Shown here one piece after another: positions 43,949 through 54,078 of a DNA stretch of 64,000 nucleotides. A program made the translations under genes and the position numbers. Positions within the stretch are counted from its first letter, which is position 1. The number at the start of each line of letters is the position of its first letter. The notes beneath the pieces were generated by a model. That model ran no database searches, was not told where the DNA came from, and worked only from the letters and a program-made list of their open reading frames with translations. Source of the stretch: Pseudomonadota bacterium (GTDB taxonomy: Bacteria > Pseudomonadota > Alphaproteobacteria > Rhizobiales > Beijerinckiaceae). Where the stretch lies: contig JAKAJL010000016.1 in assembly GCA_021813805.1 (NCBI GenBank), forward strand, positions 1 through 64,000, given 5' to 3'.

Positions 43949-45253
43949 TTATCGCCAGGCCAGGGCGAGCCGCACGGCGTCGCCGATCACGCCGAAGCCG
44001 CGCGCCTTGCGAACCGCCCGGAACGTGTCCTTTTCCTTCTCGATCTTCGGCGTCCCATCGACGCGGACGAAATTCTCCATCGCCCTCGAGACGAGCTGCG
44101 GATAGGTGAGGAACAGGTTTTGCGCCTGGGTGTGGAGCAGCGCCGGCATGTCCTTGTGCTTGCGCAGGTCCTTCATGACAAAGCTGTCGTCGAGATATTT
44201 CCTGTAGAGCGACAGGTTTTCGGCATTCATCTTTTCGCGGCGCGACTTGATCTGGAAAATCGCTTCGCCGGCCAGGCGCCCGGACGTCATGGCGAGGTTC
44301 GAGCCTTCGCGATGCACGGCGTTGTTGAGACCGGCGGCGTCGCCGCAGATCACCCAGCCGTCGCCGAATGTTTGGGGCACGGCCTTGTATCCGCCTTCCG
44401 GAATCAGATGGGCGGCATATTCCTTGACCTCCGAACCTTCGATCAGGGGCGCGACGGAAGGATGTTTCTTGAAGGCGTCGAGCAGTTCGGAAGGCGACGT
44501 CTTGTTTTCGGCGAAATCGGAAACAAGGCAGCCGATGCCAACCGAGATGCTTTCCTTGTTGGTGTAGATGAAGCCCATCCCGGCCATGCCTTGGGAAATC
44601 GTTCCTGCGGCCTCGATCACCGCGCCCTCGTTCCCCTTGAGGTTGAAACGGGCCTCGATGACTTCCGGTGGCAGGAAATGCATTTCCTTGACCGCGAGCG
44701 CGACATGCGCCGGCTTCGGCGTCTCTCGCAGCCCGGCCCGGGCGCCGAGCAGACCGTTGACGCCTTCGGCCAGCACCACGACATCGGCGTGAAGCACGCC
44801 GCCCGTGCGGTCGGTGCGGACGCCGACCGCCTTGCCATAGGCGTCCTGGATCAGCTCCACCGCCGTGGTCTCGCTGAGCAGGACCGCGCCCTTGGCCTGA
44901 GCCTGGCGCGCGAACCAGCGATCGAATTGCGAGCGGATGATGGTATAGCGGTTCGGGCGGTCCTCGTTGAAATCGTCCGAGCGGTAATGCATGCCGGTGT
45001 GCGACCTGTCGGTCATGAACCAGAAGCGTTGCTCGATCAGATGGCGCTCCAGCGGCGCCTCCTCGCGGAAATCCGGGATAATCTTCTCGAGCATGTCGGC
45101 ATAGAGAATGCCGCCTTGGACATTCTTCGAACCCGGATATTCGCCGCGCTCGAGTTGCAGGACCTTCATGCCCCGCGAAGCCATCGTATAAGCCGCGGCG
45201 TTGCCGGCGTGGCCTGCGCCGATGACGATCGCGTCGAATTTCTCGTCGATCAT
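43949..45253 (-). CDS. fixC: FixC flavoprotein (ETF-quinone oxidoreductase-like)
   Basis: 434 residues. FAD-binding [12 protein letters not shown]-type fold at the N-terminus ([20 protein letters not shown], residues 7-26). The usual FixC C-terminal region is present, with [19 protein letters not shown] near 315. Membrane-associated component of the FixABCX complex; overlaps or abuts fixB and fixX in one operon. Confidence 0.95.
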   Translation of the reverse strand: MIDEKFDAIVIGAGHAGNAAAYTMASRGMKVLQLERGEYPGSKNVQGGILYADMLEKIIPDFREEAPLERHLIEQRFWFMTDRSHTGMHYRSDDFNEDRPNRYTIIRSQFDRWFARQAQAKGAVLLSETTAVELIQDAYGKAVGVRTDRTGGVLHADVVVLAEGVNGLLGARAGLRETPKPAHVALAVKEMHFLPPEVIEARFNLKGNEGAVIEAAGTISQGMAGMGFIYTNKESISVGIGCLVSDFAENKTSPSELLDAFKKHPSVAPLIEGSEVKEYAAHLIPEGGYKAVPQTFGDGWVICGDAAGLNNAVHREGSNLAMTSGRLAGEAIFQIKSRREKMNAENLSLYRKYLDDSFVMKDLRKHKDMPALLHTQAQNLFLTYPQLVSRAMENFVRVDGTPKIEKEKDTFRAVRKARGFGVIGDAVRLALAWR

Positions 45254-45268
45254 GGCGGGATCTCCTGC

Positions 45269-46366
45269 TTAACCGGCCAGCCGGTCCTTGGAATGGGGCG
45301 AAAGGCGCTGGCGGAAGGCTTCCGTCAGCGCGGGCAGGAAGCGGATGGCGTCGGTGGTTATGCCGATATGGGCGAAGTCGAAGATCGGCGCGTTCTTGTC
45401 GGTGTTGATCGCGACGATCAGATCGGCGCCCTCGACGCCAACGCGATGCTGAATGGCGCCGGATATTCCTGCCGCGATATAAAGCTTGGGCCGGATGGTC
45501 TTGCCGGTCTGGCCGATCTGCCGGTCGGCGGAAACCCAGCCCTTCTGCACCATCGGGCGCGAGCAGCCGAATTCGGCGCCGAGCGTCGCAGCGAGATTGC
45601 GCACGAGCTGGAAATTCTCGGCGTTCTGAAGGCCCATGCCGCCCGCCACCACGACATCGGCGAAGGCGAGATTGCTCTTGCGGGACTCGCGGTCGGGCAG
45701 GAAGCGCAGGATTTTGGTGATGATATTGGCCTCGTCGAGATCGGGCGCGAAGGGAACGATGCGACCCGCCCTGCCCTCGATCCGCTCCGGCATGCGCATC
45801 ACGCGCGGGCGAACGGTCGCCATTTGCGGGCGATAGTTGAGCGTGTAGATTGTACACAGCAGCGAACCGCCGAAGGTCGGGCGGGTGGCGGCGAGCGACT
45901 TGTCGTCGTCCACGTTCAGCTCGGTACAGTCCGCTGTCAGGCCCGTCAGAAGAGTCGTCGCGACGGAGCCGGCGAGGTCGCGACTAAGCGTGGTCGCGCC
46001 CAGCAACAGGATTTCCGGCTTGTGGGCGTTGACCAGATCGGTCAGCGCCTTGGAATAAGGCTCGTTGCGATAATCGGCGAGCGTCGGGTGCTCGACCAGA
46101 TAGACCAGATCGGCGCCATAGGCGAAGCTTTCGCGCGCCGCATGTTTGACGTCCTCGCTGCCCGAGCCGAGTACGACGCCGGCCAGTTCGACGCCGAGCT
46201 TGTCGGCGAGTTTTCTGCCTTCGCCCAGCAGTTCGAATGAGACGGGGTGAACCACGCCGCGCTCCATTTCGATGAAGACCCAGACGTGCTTGTACTCCCG
46301 GAATTTTTCCGGCAACTCCTTCTTCATCGAGGCGCGGCCGCCGGCGGCGGGTTTCTGCTCCGACAT
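45269..46366 (-). CDS. fixB: FixB, electron-transfer flavoprotein alpha subunit
   Basis: 365 residues from ATG 46366, chosen because GGAG lies 7 bases upstream; earlier ATGs are too close to the site. ETF-alpha family: N-terminal [14 protein letters not shown] and C-terminal FAD-binding region with [20 protein letters not shown] and [15 protein letters not shown] near 290-315. Forms the bifurcating ETF with FixA, transferring electrons to FixC/FixX. Confidence 0.95.
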   Translation of the reverse strand: MSEQKPAAGGRASMKKELPEKFREYKHVWVFIEMERGVVHPVSFELLGEGRKLADKLGVELAGVVLGSGSEDVKHAARESFAYGADLVYLVEHPTLADYRNEPYSKALTDLVNAHKPEILLLGATTLSRDLAGSVATTLLTGLTADCTELNVDDDKSLAATRPTFGGSLLCTIYTLNYRPQMATVRPRVMRMPERIEGRAGRIVPFAPDLDEANIITKILRFLPDRESRKSNLAFADVVVAGGMGLQNAENFQLVRNLAATLGAEFGCSRPMVQKGWVSADRQIGQTGKTIRPKLYIAAGISGAIQHRVGVEGADLIVAINTDKNAPIFDFAHIGITTDAIRFLPALTEAFRQRLSPHSKDRLAG

Positions 46367-46377
46367 CGTCATTCTCC

Positions 46378-47235
46378 TCAAAATCCGGCGGCGAGTTTGG
46401 TCATGTCGCCTTCGAGAGACGGGCTGTGGGCGAACATCGCCTCGATCATCGCTTCAGCCATGTCGTTCGGCGTCTTGTGGACCGCGAGGTCGATCTGCGC
46501 CGCCTTTTCGGCGCGCGGCGGCGGCGCGAAGACGCGCTTCACCACGGTCGGCGAGCCGCGCAAGCCGCATTTGGTCACATCCTCGATGCCGGCGTCCTTG
46601 GCGTTCCAGGCGACGACGTCGGCGCGGGCGGCCCGCAGCGCGTCCTCGATGCGGCCCCGACGTACGACATTCGAGCCTTCGAGCATGGTGACGAGGCAGG
46701 GCAGCCGTGTCTTCAGGATCTGCACGCCGCCTTCCGAGCGGCGCTCGATGGTGATCGACTTGTCTTCGAGATCGAGGCCGGAGATCGCCGAGACATAAGT
46801 GAGTTGCAGCAGGTCAAGCCGCTTGGCGACGCCGGGGCCGACCTGGGCGGTGTCGCCGTCTATGGTCTGCTTGCCGGCGAAAACGATGTCCGGCGCGCCA
46901 AATTCCTCGCCGATCTTGCGGATCGCCTGGGCCAAGGCGAAGGAGGTCGCCAGCGTGTCGGAGCCGGCAAAAAAACGGTCGGTGAGCAGCACGGCGCGAT
47001 CGGCGCCGATGGTCAGGGCCTTGCGCAAGGAATCCGCCGCCATCGGCGGACCCATGGTCAAGACCGTGACCTCGCCGCCGAATTTATCGCGCAGGCGGAG
47101 GGCCTCTTCGAGCGAGAACAGGTCGTAGGGGTTGATGATTGTCGGCACGCCCTGCCGCATGATCGTATTGGTCACCGGGTGGACGCGAATTTGCGCTGAA
47201 TCCGGAACCTGTTTGATACAGACCACGATATGCAT
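46378..47235 (-). CDS. fixA: FixA, electron-transfer flavoprotein beta subunit
   Basis: 285 residues from ATG 47235 with GGAGG upstream. ETF-beta family ([57 protein letters not shown]). With FixB carries out flavin-based electron bifurcation for nitrogenase. First gene of fixABCX, under its own sigma-54 promoter and NifA-type site. Confidence 0.96.
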   Translation of the reverse strand: MHIVVCIKQVPDSAQIRVHPVTNTIMRQGVPTIINPYDLFSLEEALRLRDKFGGEVTVLTMGPPMAADSLRKALTIGADRAVLLTDRFFAGSDTLATSFALAQAIRKIGEEFGAPDIVFAGKQTIDGDTAQVGPGVAKRLDLLQLTYVSAISGLDLEDKSITIERRSEGGVQILKTRLPCLVTMLEGSNVVRRGRIEDALRAARADVVAWNAKDAGIEDVTKCGLRGSPTVVKRVFAPPPRAEKAAQIDLAVHKTPNDMAEAMIEAMFAHSPSLEGDMTKLAAGF

Positions 47236-47280
47236 TCCGCGCCTCCGTTTTCCGCCGCAGGACTGTTCGCGAATGGTCTC

Positions 47281-47295
47281 GCAAGCTCCGTACCA
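47281..47295 (-). promoter_or_regulatory. Sigma-54 promoter of fixABCX
   Basis: Minus-strand TGGTACGGAGCTTGC has correct GG/GC spacing; predicted start near 47269, 34 bases before fixA. Confidence 0.7.
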
Positions 47296-47368
47296 AGTCA
47301 CATATTGTTGATTTTACTTGTGTCTTTCAGATTATCGGCGCGCGCCGCGACAGTCTTGGGGCCTTTCT

Positions 47369-47384
47369 TGTCGGCTTGCCGACA
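47369..47384. promoter_or_regulatory. NifA-type upstream activator site of fixABCX
   Basis: TGTCGGCTTGCCGACA is TGT-N10-ACA and perfectly palindromic (TGTCGG/CCGACA). It lies 74 bases upstream of the -24 element, the normal distance, and only a few bases past the nifW stop codon. Confidence 0.8.
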
Positions 47385-47390
47385 ATGTCG

Positions 47391-47720
47391 TCAGAGCGTC
47401 GTCAGATCGGACAGGGGCACAAAGGCCTGGCCAGGCTTGCCCGGCGTCGACGGGTCGCGATCCTTCAGCACCTTGAATAGGCGCGTCTCGATCGGGCTCC
47501 TGGCCTCGAATTCGGCATAGGCCGCCTGCAATGCCGCGCGGCAGGTCTCCACGGTTTCGGCCTCGTCGCCGCTGGTCAGGGACGCGATATGCTGGCCCAT
47601 GCGCTTGAGAATGTGAAGACGGCTGACCGAGACGATTTTCGCATCGTAGGCCACCCCCAGCGCCTCGAAAAACTCCTCCGCCGCGCTCAGATTTTTTAAC
47701 TTGTCGAGGATCGGGCTCAT
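47391..47720 (-). CDS. nifW: Nitrogenase-stabilising protein NifW
   Basis: 109 residues from ATG 47720. NifW family, recognisable by ILDKLKNLSAAEEFFEALG and FEARSPIETRLFKVLKDRD. Interacts with NifZ and the MoFe protein and protects it from oxygen during assembly. 11 bases after cysE in the same operon. Confidence 0.93.
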   Translation of the reverse strand: MSPILDKLKNLSAAEEFFEALGVAYDAKIVSVSRLHILKRMGQHIASLTSGDEAETVETCRAALQAAYAEFEARSPIETRLFKVLKDRDPSTPGKPGQAFVPLSDLTTL

Positions 47721-47731
47721 GGTCAGCTCCT

Positions 47732-48472
47732 TCATTGCACGACGATGGTCTCGGGGTCGGGGTTGCCGGGTTCGCTGCGATTGCGACGCGTTGATTCCGG
47801 CCGGCGAATTTCGGCCAGCCGCACTTCGAGGAAATTCACCCTGTCGATCAGATAGGACAGAGCCTCGCCGACCGGATCAGGCATCAGATGATGATCGAGG
47901 TCGACGCGTCCGCCTGCAAGAATGCGGCGCTGGTCCAGGCTGCGCACGATGCGGCCCGGAATGCCGACCACCGTGGCCCCGGGCGGGACATCCTCGACCA
48001 CCACCGAATTGGCGCCGATACGCGCCTCCCTGCCAATGGTGATGGGGCCGAGAATTTTCGCGCCCGCGCCGCACAGCACGCCGTCTTCCAAACTCGGATG
48101 GCGGCGTCCCGGCGTCCAGGACACGCCGCCGAGCGTCACCCCGTGATAAAGCGTCACGTCGGCGCCGATGACAGCGGTGGCGCCGATCACCACGCCAGCG
48201 CCATGATCGATGAAAAAGCGCGGGCCGATGGTCGCGGCGGGGTGGATGTCGATATTTGCGGCAAAACGCGACAGCCAGGCCAAAAGCCGCGCCGCGAAAA
48301 ACCAGCCGCGCCGCCACAGCCAGTTGGCGAATCGGTAGTGGATGACGGCATGGACCCCGGGATAGGTGAGCAGGATTTCCCATTTTCCGCGCGCCGCGGG
48401 ATCGCGGCTGGCGACGCAGGCCACGTCCTCGCGCAGCAGAGCGAAAATTTCCCGAAAGGACGGTCTGCTCAT
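47732..48472 (-). CDS. cysE: Serine O-acetyltransferase, nif-linked
   Basis: 246 residues. CysE family: N-terminal helical region ([20 protein letters not shown]) then left-handed beta-helix hexapeptide repeats with [15 protein letters not shown] and GVTLGG near 110. Makes O-acetylserine for cysteine synthesis, the sulfur source for NifS during heavy Fe-S production; nif-linked copies are sometimes called NifP. ATGA overlap with the nifV stop supports operon coupling. Confidence 0.94.
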   Translation of the reverse strand: MSRPSFREIFALLREDVACVASRDPAARGKWEILLTYPGVHAVIHYRFANWLWRRGWFFAARLLAWLSRFAANIDIHPAATIGPRFFIDHGAGVVIGATAVIGADVTLYHGVTLGGVSWTPGRRHPSLEDGVLCGAGAKILGPITIGREARIGANSVVVEDVPPGATVVGIPGRIVRSLDQRRILAGGRVDLDHHLMPDPVGEALSYLIDRVNFLEVRLAEIRRPESTRRNRSEPGNPDPETIVVQ

Positions 48473-49620
48473 GCGCTGGCTTCCTCAGCGCGCTCCCGGG
48501 CCTCGCGGGCAAGGCGCAGCACCAGATGTTCGGGCAAGGGCGCCTTGGCGACCTGCGCCAGCGCCTTGATCCTTTCGAGAACCCGCGCGGCGGCGTCAGT
48601 GTCGAGCTCGAGACCGGAAGGGCCGCAGACGGCGCGCAGAGCCGCATGGCCGGAATGCTTGCCGATGACGAGTTTATGCGCGCGGCCGAGCAGCGCCGGA
48701 TCGAGTCCCTGATACGTGCGGACATCGGCGAGCAGTCCGGCGACATGAATTCCCGATTCATGGGTGAAGATATCGGCGCCGACGATGCTTTTCGCGCGCG
48801 GGACGACATCGTTGGCGGCGCTGGCGGCGAGATGCGCCAAGGCGCCGAGCCTTTGCGGATCGACACGAGTCGTCATGGCCGTCGTGCGCGCCAGAGCGAC
48901 GCAGACCTCTTCCAGCGGGGCGTTGCCGGCGCGCTCGCCCAACCCCAGCACGGTGACGCTGGCGTGGCGGGCGCCGGCGCGGATGGCCGCCAGCGTGTTG
49001 GCGGTCGCGAGGCCAAGATCGTCATGGCCGTGAAATTCCAGCGCCAGGTCGGTCTCGTCACGCAAGGCCCTGACCGCCTCATAGGTCGAGAAGGGATCGA
49101 GCAGGCCCAGCGTGTCGGCGAAGCGCAGACGGAAGGCCCCTGCCCGCTCGGCGGCGCCGGCGATCAAGGCGACATCGCGCAGTTCGGCGCGGGAGGAATC
49201 CTCGCCGCCCAAAGCGACCTCCAGGCCTTTGTCCCGGGCGTAGCCCACCATGCGGGCGACCCGCTCGGCGGTTCCTTCGGGGCCGCACTTCAGCTTGACC
49301 TGCATGTGCAGGCGCGACATGGGCGCGGAAATATTGACCCGGCGCAGGCCGGCGGCGCAGGCCGCGTCGATGTCGGCCCGGTTGAGGCGGCACCAGGCCA
49401 TGACGTGAACATTGCGGCAAGCGTCCGCGATCGCCGCCATGGCCTCGATCTCGCTGCCGCCCATGGCCGGCGTGCCGGCCTCGATCTCGTCCACGCCGGC
49501 TGCCGTCAGAGCGTGAGCAAGGGCAAGCTTTTCGGCGCGCGAAAAGGCTACGCCCGGCGCCTGTTCGCCATCGCGAAGCGTGGTGTCGTTGACGAAAACG
49601 CGGTCGGGCGCGGCTGGCAT
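48469..49620 (-). CDS. nifV: Homocitrate synthase
   Basis: 383 residues, AAGGA ribosome site. DRE-TIM family ([20 protein letters not shown] near 9, [19 protein letters not shown] near 198, [11 protein letters not shown] near 291). Condenses acetyl-CoA and 2-oxoglutarate to R-homocitrate, the organic ligand of FeMo-co. A 99-base gap with paired GC hairpins separates it from nifS. Confidence 0.96.
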   Translation of the reverse strand: MPAAPDRVFVNDTTLRDGEQAPGVAFSRAEKLALAHALTAAGVDEIEAGTPAMGGSEIEAMAAIADACRNVHVMAWCRLNRADIDAACAAGLRRVNISAPMSRLHMQVKLKCGPEGTAERVARMVGYARDKGLEVALGGEDSSRAELRDVALIAGAAERAGAFRLRFADTLGLLDPFSTYEAVRALRDETDLALEFHGHDDLGLATANTLAAIRAGARHASVTVLGLGERAGNAPLEEVCVALARTTAMTTRVDPQRLGALAHLAASAANDVVPRAKSIVGADIFTHESGIHVAGLLADVRTYQGLDPALLGRAHKLVIGKHSGHAALRAVCGPSGLELDTDAAARVLERIKALAQVAKAPLPEHLVLRLAREARERAEEASA

Positions 49621-49686
49621 GGCAGTCCTTCAGCTGTCTATCGTTGACCGCATTCGCGGACAACCAATCCCTCGCAACGGCTCGGC

Positions 49687-49719
49687 GGCGCGTTCGCGCC
49701 TGGCGCGCTTGGGCGCGCC
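49687..49719 (-). repeat. Tandem GC hairpins after nifS
   Basis: Two adjacent stem-loops with the same arms: GGCGCG-TT-CGCGCC (49687-49700) and GGCGCG-6 nt-CGCGCC (49702-49719), directly abutting the nifS stop codon. Likely mRNA stabiliser, processing or attenuation site between nifS and nifV. Confidence 0.6.
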
Positions 49720-50922
49720 TTATGCATAGATTGGCTTGAAGTCCTTGGCGGCTTTTTGCGCGCCGGCCCAGAAGGGCGAAAGCGCGCGCAGGCGTTCGAT
49801 GATCCCCGGCAGGACCTCGATCACCCGGTCCACTTCGGGCTCCGCCGTTTCGCGCGACAGCGAGAAGCGGATCGAGCCATGAGCCGCGGTGAAGGGTATG
49901 TTCATCGCCCGCAGCACATGGCTCGGCTCCAGCGAGCCGGAAGTGCAGGCCGAACCCGATGAGGCGGCGATTCCGGCGCGGTTGAGATGCAGCAGTATCG
50001 CTTCGCCCTCGACATATTCGAAGGCGATATTGGCGGTGTTGGGCAGGCGGTCGTGGGGATCGCCGTTGACGAAGCAATTCGGGACGGTTTCGAGAACTCC
50101 TCGCTCCAGCTTGTCGCGCAGCGCCTTAACCCGCGTGTTTTCCTCAGCCATGTATTGGCCGGCGAGTTCGCAGGCGAGGCCGAGCGCGACAATGCCTGGC
50201 GCGTTTTCGGTGCCGGCGCGCCGGCCGCGTTCCTGGTGGCCGCCGCGCATCAACGGCTTGAAGCGCGAACCACGCTTGACGTAGAGCGCGCCGACGCCCT
50301 TGGGTCCGTGCAACTTGTGTCCGGAAAGCGACAGCATGTCGATGGCGCTGTCCTTCAACGCGATCGGAACCTTGCCGACCGCCTGAACGGCATCGGTGTG
50401 GAACAAGGCGCCGACCTCCTTGGCGAGTTCCGCCAGGCCCTCGACGGGAAAGATCGTGCCGGTTTCGTTGTTGGCCCACATCAACGTCACCAGAGCGACG
50501 CGCGGCGACAAGGCGGCGCGGAAAGCTTCGAGATCGAGCCGCCCGAAGGCGTCGACGCCGATATAATGGACCTTGGCGCGACCGATTTTTTCGAGATGCT
50601 GGCAGACCGTCAGGATGGCGGGGTGCTCGACCTTGCTGGTGACGATCTCGTCGCGGTCGGCCATGCATTCCAGCGCCGAGAGAATGGCGGTGGAGTCGGA
50701 TTCCGTGCCGCCCGAGGTGAAGACGATCTCGTGGTCGAATTCGGCGCCGAGCAGGGTCTGGACCTGTTTGCGGGCGTCGCGCAAGGCCTTCGATACATGG
50801 GCGCCGAATTCGTGGATGGAGGAGGCGTTGCCGAACTGCTCGGTGAAGAAGGGCAGCATGGCCTCGACGACGCGCAAATCGACTTTAGTAGTGGCGTTGT
50901 TGTCGAGATAGGCTGTGGACAT
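49720..50922 (-). CDS. nifS: Cysteine desulfurase NifS
   Basis: 400 residues from ATG 50922 (GAGGAG upstream). PLP-dependent: MSTAYLDNNATTKVD at the N-terminus, PLP-lysine in SLSGHKLHGPKGVG near 205, catalytic Cys in SSGSACTSGSLEPSHVL near 328. Provides sulfur to NifU for nitrogenase Fe-S clusters. Ten bases after nifU, cotranscribed. Confidence 0.96.
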   Translation of the reverse strand: MSTAYLDNNATTKVDLRVVEAMLPFFTEQFGNASSIHEFGAHVSKALRDARKQVQTLLGAEFDHEIVFTSGGTESDSTAILSALECMADRDEIVTSKVEHPAILTVCQHLEKIGRAKVHYIGVDAFGRLDLEAFRAALSPRVALVTLMWANNETGTIFPVEGLAELAKEVGALFHTDAVQAVGKVPIALKDSAIDMLSLSGHKLHGPKGVGALYVKRGSRFKPLMRGGHQERGRRAGTENAPGIVALGLACELAGQYMAEENTRVKALRDKLERGVLETVPNCFVNGDPHDRLPNTANIAFEYVEGEAILLHLNRAGIAASSGSACTSGSLEPSHVLRAMNIPFTAAHGSIRFSLSRETAEPEVDRVIEVLPGIIERLRALSPFWAGAQKAAKDFKPIYA

Positions 50923-50932
50923 GGGCGACTCC

Positions 50933-51928
50933 TCAATGGGACTTGGCGGGAATGACCCGCACAGGGACGCCAAGCCTGGCGGAAATGCGCTCCTGAATGC
51001 CCCCGACGGTCATGCTTGCCGCCTGACAGCCGACGCAGGCGCCGGACAGCTTGACCAGGACGTTCGAGCCGTCAACGTCGAGCAATTCGCAATCGCCGCC
51101 GTCCTTCTTCAGCAGCGGCCGGATGTCCTCGATGGTCTCCTCGATCAGGCGGATACGCTGGAGATTGGTGAGCGGCTTTGGCGGCGGCGCCAGAGGCGAA
51201 ACCGGGGAAGGCGCGACGTCCGCCGCCCTGACGGCGGCGCGCCCGGCGTTTCCGGCATTTTCCGCGCTACGCGCGGCCTGCGTCTTTTTCTTCAATGCGG
51301 CGGGATCGGCGCCGCCGGCCTTGTAGGCTTCGGCTTCGGCCAGAACGCCCTCGGCGACCATTTTCGCGTTGACCTTGGCGAGTAAGCCTTCCAACGCGTC
51401 GAAACAGGTCAGGCAGCCGCCGCCGGCCTTGGTGTAAGCGGTCACCGCCTCGATCGTGGTCAGGCGGTTCATGCGCACGGCGCGTTCGATCATGCCCTCG
51501 TCGATGCCGAAGCATTTGCAGATGAGCGCGCCTTCCTCGTGGTCGTCCTTCCATTCCTCGCCGCGGAAATTGGCGACGGCCGCCTGGAGCGCCTCATAGC
51601 CCATCACCGAGCAGTGCATCTTTTCCGGCGGCAGGCCGCCGAGGAAATCGGCTATGTCCTGATTGGAAAGGTTGAGCGCTTCGTTGATGGTCTTTCCGAT
51701 GACCAATTCGGTCAGAGCGGAGGAGGAGGCGATGGCCGAGCCGCAGCCGAAGGTTTGGAATTTGGCTTCCAGGATCACCTCGCTGACCGGATCGACCTTC
51801 AGCATGAGTTTGAGCGCGTCGCCGCAGGAAATGGCGCCGACTTCGCCGACCGCATTGGCTTCATCGAGGACGCCGGCGTTCTTGGGGTTGAAGAAATAGT
51901 CCTTGACCTTGTCGGTATAGTCCCACAT
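50933..51928 (-). CDS. nifU: Fe-S scaffold protein NifU, full length
   Basis: 331 residues with all three NifU domains: IscU-like N-terminal domain (1-125; Cys in [22 protein letters not shown] and KMHCSVMG), central [2Fe-2S] ferredoxin domain (130-190; [15 protein letters not shown] and [15 protein letters not shown]), a charged Ala/Pro linker and a C-terminal Nfu domain (250-325; [10 protein letters not shown]). Builds [4Fe-4S] clusters for NifH and NifB. GAGGAGGG ribosome site; first in nifU-nifS after the nif-iscA gene. Confidence 0.97.
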   Translation of the reverse strand: MWDYTDKVKDYFFNPKNAGVLDEANAVGEVGAISCGDALKLMLKVDPVSEVILEAKFQTFGCGSAIASSSALTELVIGKTINEALNLSNQDIADFLGGLPPEKMHCSVMGYEALQAAVANFRGEEWKDDHEEGALICKCFGIDEGMIERAVRMNRLTTIEAVTAYTKAGGGCLTCFDALEGLLAKVNAKMVAEGVLAEAEAYKAGGADPAALKKKTQAARSAENAGNAGRAAVRAADVAPSPVSPLAPPPKPLTNLQRIRLIEETIEDIRPLLKKDGGDCELLDVDGSNVLVKLSGACVGCQAASMTVGGIQERISARLGVPVRVIPAKSH

Positions 51929-51940
51929 GGCGCGCCCTCC

Positions 51941-52261
51941 TCAACCGAACGACTTGCCGCAGGAGCATTTCGAGGTGGCGTTGGGATTGTCGAAAACGAA
52001 GCCAGAGCTTTCGAGCCCGGTGACGAAATCGACCGTCATGCCGGTGACGTGGCTCTGGGAGAGATCGTCGATGAAGACCTTGACGCCGTCGGCCTCGATC
52101 ACCGCGTCGCCGTCGCGCGCCTGGCGCTCCAGACCCATCATATATTTGTATCCGGCGCAGCCTCCGGCCTCGACCATGATGCGCAGCCCTTCCGCGGGCG
52201 TGGCGGCGTTGGACAAGGCGGATTTGACGGCGGAAATGGCGTTTGGCGTCAGGGTGATCAT
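51941..52261 (-). CDS. iscA: Nif-specific IscA (A-type Fe-S carrier)
   Basis: 106 residues from ATG 52261 (GGAGCG upstream). A-type carrier with the three conserved Cys (GGCAGYKY near 36 and SKCSCGKSFG at the end). First gene of the iscA-nifU-nifS-nifV-cysE-nifW transcription unit, immediately downstream of a strong sigma-54 promoter. Often labelled IscA-nif or HesB. Confidence 0.93.
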   Translation of the reverse strand: MITLTPNAISAVKSALSNAATPAEGLRIMVEAGGCAGYKYMMGLERQARDGDAVIEADGVKVFIDDLSQSHVTGMTVDFVTGLESSGFVFDNPNATSKCSCGKSFG

Positions 52262-52299
52262 GACTTCGCTCCGTTCATGCGCGACATGCCTTTTTCGGA

Positions 52300-52314
52300 G
52301 CAATGGCTGTGCCA
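52300..52314 (-). promoter_or_regulatory. Sigma-54 promoter of nif-iscA/nifU operon
   Basis: Minus-strand TGGCACAGCCATTGC is close to a perfect -24/-12 consensus; predicted start near 52288, 27 bases before the iscA ATG. Confidence 0.85.
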
Positions 52315-52357
52315 GTCGGCAACAAGCTGATTTTACGTTATTTTTTATGTTCCCCGC

Positions 52358-52373
52358 TGTCGCATTCGCGACA
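52358..52373. promoter_or_regulatory. NifA-type upstream activator site
   Basis: TGTCGCATTCGCGACA (TGT-N10-ACA), 45 bases upstream of the iscA -24 and 4 bases beyond the nifQ stop codon. Confidence 0.75.
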
Positions 52374-52377
52374 ATCG

Positions 52378-52965
52378 TCAGGGATGCGACAAGGAAGCTG
52401 ACATATTTTCAAGCCGGATGCGGGCGAGCAGGCTTTCGCCGTCTTCCGGGCCGAAACAGGCGTCGAAATCGCTGCATTCATGGCAGCTCGGCGCGGTGCA
52501 GAGGTGGAAGCCCTCCATCTCGCACAAGGACCGGTAAAAGAATTTCTTCCATTTCATGTTGTTGACGTTGCGCGCCGCGAGCTTGGGGAAGGTCTCGCCC
52601 AGCAGGCGGCTGAGGGCGCTGCGGTCGGTCAGGCCAAGGTCCTGCCAGAGATGGTTGGGCTGCATGGCGCGGCGCGCGACCATCCGCGCCAGCCAACCGG
52701 ACTGAAGGGTCTGGTCGCCGCGATGGGCGTCGAGCAGAGCCAGAACCATGGCCTCCTCGTCGTCGCGCTGCACATTTTCATTGGCGCGCAGCGCGCGCGC
52801 CAATGCGTCGGGCGCGGGTCGCCAAATGCTGGCGAGCGTCACGAGATCGGCGCGCGCCAAGCCGATCGCGCGCGAAACATCGACCCCGTTTTCGTCCGCC
52901 TCTCGCGCGGAAATGGCCCAAATGGCGCTCAAGCATTGGGCGAGGAAGGGAGAAGACGAAACCAT
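52378..52965 (-). CDS. nifQ: NifQ, molybdenum donor for FeMo-co
   Basis: 195 residues from ATG 52965, four bases after fdxB; the frame is open upstream but overlaps fdxB. Contains the NifQ Cys motif C-x5-C-x2-C-x5-C (CTAPSCHECSDFDACF near 170) that binds a [Mo-3Fe-4S] species. Passes Mo to NifEN-bound precursor during FeMo-co synthesis. Last gene of the nifENX operon, next to the molybdate genes functionally. Confidence 0.93.
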   Translation of the reverse strand: MVSSSPFLAQCLSAIWAISAREADENGVDVSRAIGLARADLVTLASIWRPAPDALARALRANENVQRDDEEAMVLALLDAHRGDQTLQSGWLARMVARRAMQPNHLWQDLGLTDRSALSRLLGETFPKLAARNVNNMKWKKFFYRSLCEMEGFHLCTAPSCHECSDFDACFGPEDGESLLARIRLENMSASLSHP

Positions 52966-52969
52966 CGCT

Positions 52970-53287
52970 TCAGGCCGCGATCTGATCGGCGGGCGCGTGG
53001 GTCTGGCAGTTCTTGGGGCAGACGCGGGCGCAGGCGCCGCAGCCGATGCAGGCGTCGGCATTGTCCACCATCATGATCTTGCGGTTCAGCTCGCCGTCGA
53101 AATCGTCGTCGTCGTCTTCGGTCGCGGCTCCGAGCACGTTGCCGGACTCGTCGACGCCGTAAAGATGCATGACGTCGCGCGAGCACACCTTGTAGCAGCG
53201 GCCGCAGCCGATGCAGGTCTCGCCGTTGATCTGCGTCAGATAAACGGGCGTCCAGTCGGCGCCGCCCCGGGTCTTGAAAGCGCTCAT
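52970..53287 (-). CDS. fdxB: Nif-specific ferredoxin III (FdxB)
   Basis: 105 residues from ATG 53287, which overlaps the stop of the CCE_0567-type gene (ATGA). Two four-Cys [4Fe-4S] motifs, CIGCGRCYKVC and CIGCGACARVCPKNC, separated by an acidic Asp-rich loop (TEDDDDDFDG) typical of FdxB. Electron donor in nitrogenase maturation or catalysis. Confidence 0.93.
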   Translation of the reverse strand: MSAFKTRGGADWTPVYLTQINGETCIGCGRCYKVCSRDVMHLYGVDESGNVLGAATEDDDDDFDGELNRKIMMVDNADACIGCGACARVCPKNCQTHAPADQIAA

Positions 53288-53487
53288 CGGGCTTGCTCCA
53301 GTTCCTTCAGCGTCTTCCGCGCGGCGTCGAGCGCGGCATAGGCTTCGACCACGCCCTCGGCGATTTTCGGCGCGTCGGCCCAATTGACCGGCAGTTCTTC
53401 CGAAAAATCGTGCAGGTTCATCTTCGCCGTCGTGGCGCGCGCCGAAAGTCTCTTGATTTCGGCTTTCAGGGTTTCGACGTCGGACAT
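53284..53487 (-). CDS. CCE_0567-type small metalloprotein, nif-linked
   Basis: 67 residues from ATG 53487 with AAAGGAG upstream. Small helical protein (SDVETLKAEIKRLSARATTA, LHDFSEELP, EGVVEAYAALDAARKTL), the family that sits between DUF269 and fdxB in many nif operons and whose cyanobacterial member binds metal. Function unknown. Confidence 0.85.
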   Translation of the reverse strand: MSDVETLKAEIKRLSARATTAKMNLHDFSEELPVNWADAPKIAEGVVEAYAALDAARKTLKELEQAR

Positions 53488-53503
53488 TGGGTTTCTCCTT
53501 TTT

Positions 53504-53531
53504 TGTCGATCGCCACAGGTCGCGATCGACA
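53504..53531. repeat. Inverted repeat before the CCE_0567-type gene
   Basis: TGTCGATCG (53504-53512) and CGATCGACA (53523-53531) are exact inverted 9-base arms with a 10-base spacer. The A-rich run toward the gene and the ribosome site follow directly on the transcript. It resembles a NifA site but the TGT-ACA spacing is not N10, so it is more likely an RNA hairpin in the nifX-fdxB interval. Confidence 0.5.
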
Positions 53532-53593
53532 CCCCTCGCATCAGCTCGGCGTCACATTCGCTCCTAGCCGTTTCTCGCGCACGGGAAACGGCC

Positions 53594-54067
53594 TCAAATC
53601 TTCGCCACTTCGGGATGGGCTTCGATTTCGGCGACCGCCTGGGCGACATATTTCTCGCCCTCGGCCACCAGCTTCGCCAGGCTTTCGAAACCGAAGCGAT
53701 GGACGTCGCGCAAATGGCGCGACAGGGCGATCAGCTTTCCCGCGATCAGCACCAGACGCCCAAAGCCCTCATGGCTCATTTTCATCATCGGGCCGGCGAT
53801 GACGCCGGTCCGCTTTTCCACCGCCAGGCCGACGGCGGTGTAGAATTGCTCGATCCGCCACAAGACGTCCGGGTCGGGATCGCCGATGATCGGGATCTCG
53901 CGGCGCTGCTCCCTGGTGACAATGAAATCGGCCAGCAACTGCGCGTCGCTCTTCGAGTCCCAGCTTCCGTGGGAATCCTGGGCGCGCATCAGCAGGATGA
54001 GAGATTTGGCGTAAGGACGCTCCAGGGCGGCGGCGTCCTCGGCGGAGATGTCCAGCACAGTGGCCAT
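53594..54067 (-). CDS. NifX-associated protein (DUF269)
   Basis: 157 residues. DUF269 family recognised by [20 protein letters not shown] and [20 protein letters not shown]. Always linked to nifX or nifEN, presumed helper in FeMo-co trafficking; biochemical role unknown. 11 bases after nifX. Confidence 0.92.
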   Translation of the reverse strand: MATVLDISAEDAAALERPYAKSLILLMRAQDSHGSWDSKSDAQLLADFIVTREQRREIPIIGDPDPDVLWRIEQFYTAVGLAVEKRTGVIAGPMMKMSHEGFGRLVLIAGKLIALSRHLRDVHRFGFESLAKLVAEGEKYVAQAVAEIEAHPEVAKI

Positions 54068-54078
54068 GGCGCGTCCTT

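Noticed and set aside
43635-45857. 740-codon minus-strand frame through the fix genes
   Set aside because: Only its end is FixX; the rest is an out-of-frame reading of fixC and fixB. The real genes are listed separately.
53504-53531. Inverted repeat with TGT/ACA ends as a NifA site
   Set aside because: No TGT-N10-ACA in it; arms fit an RNA hairpin better.
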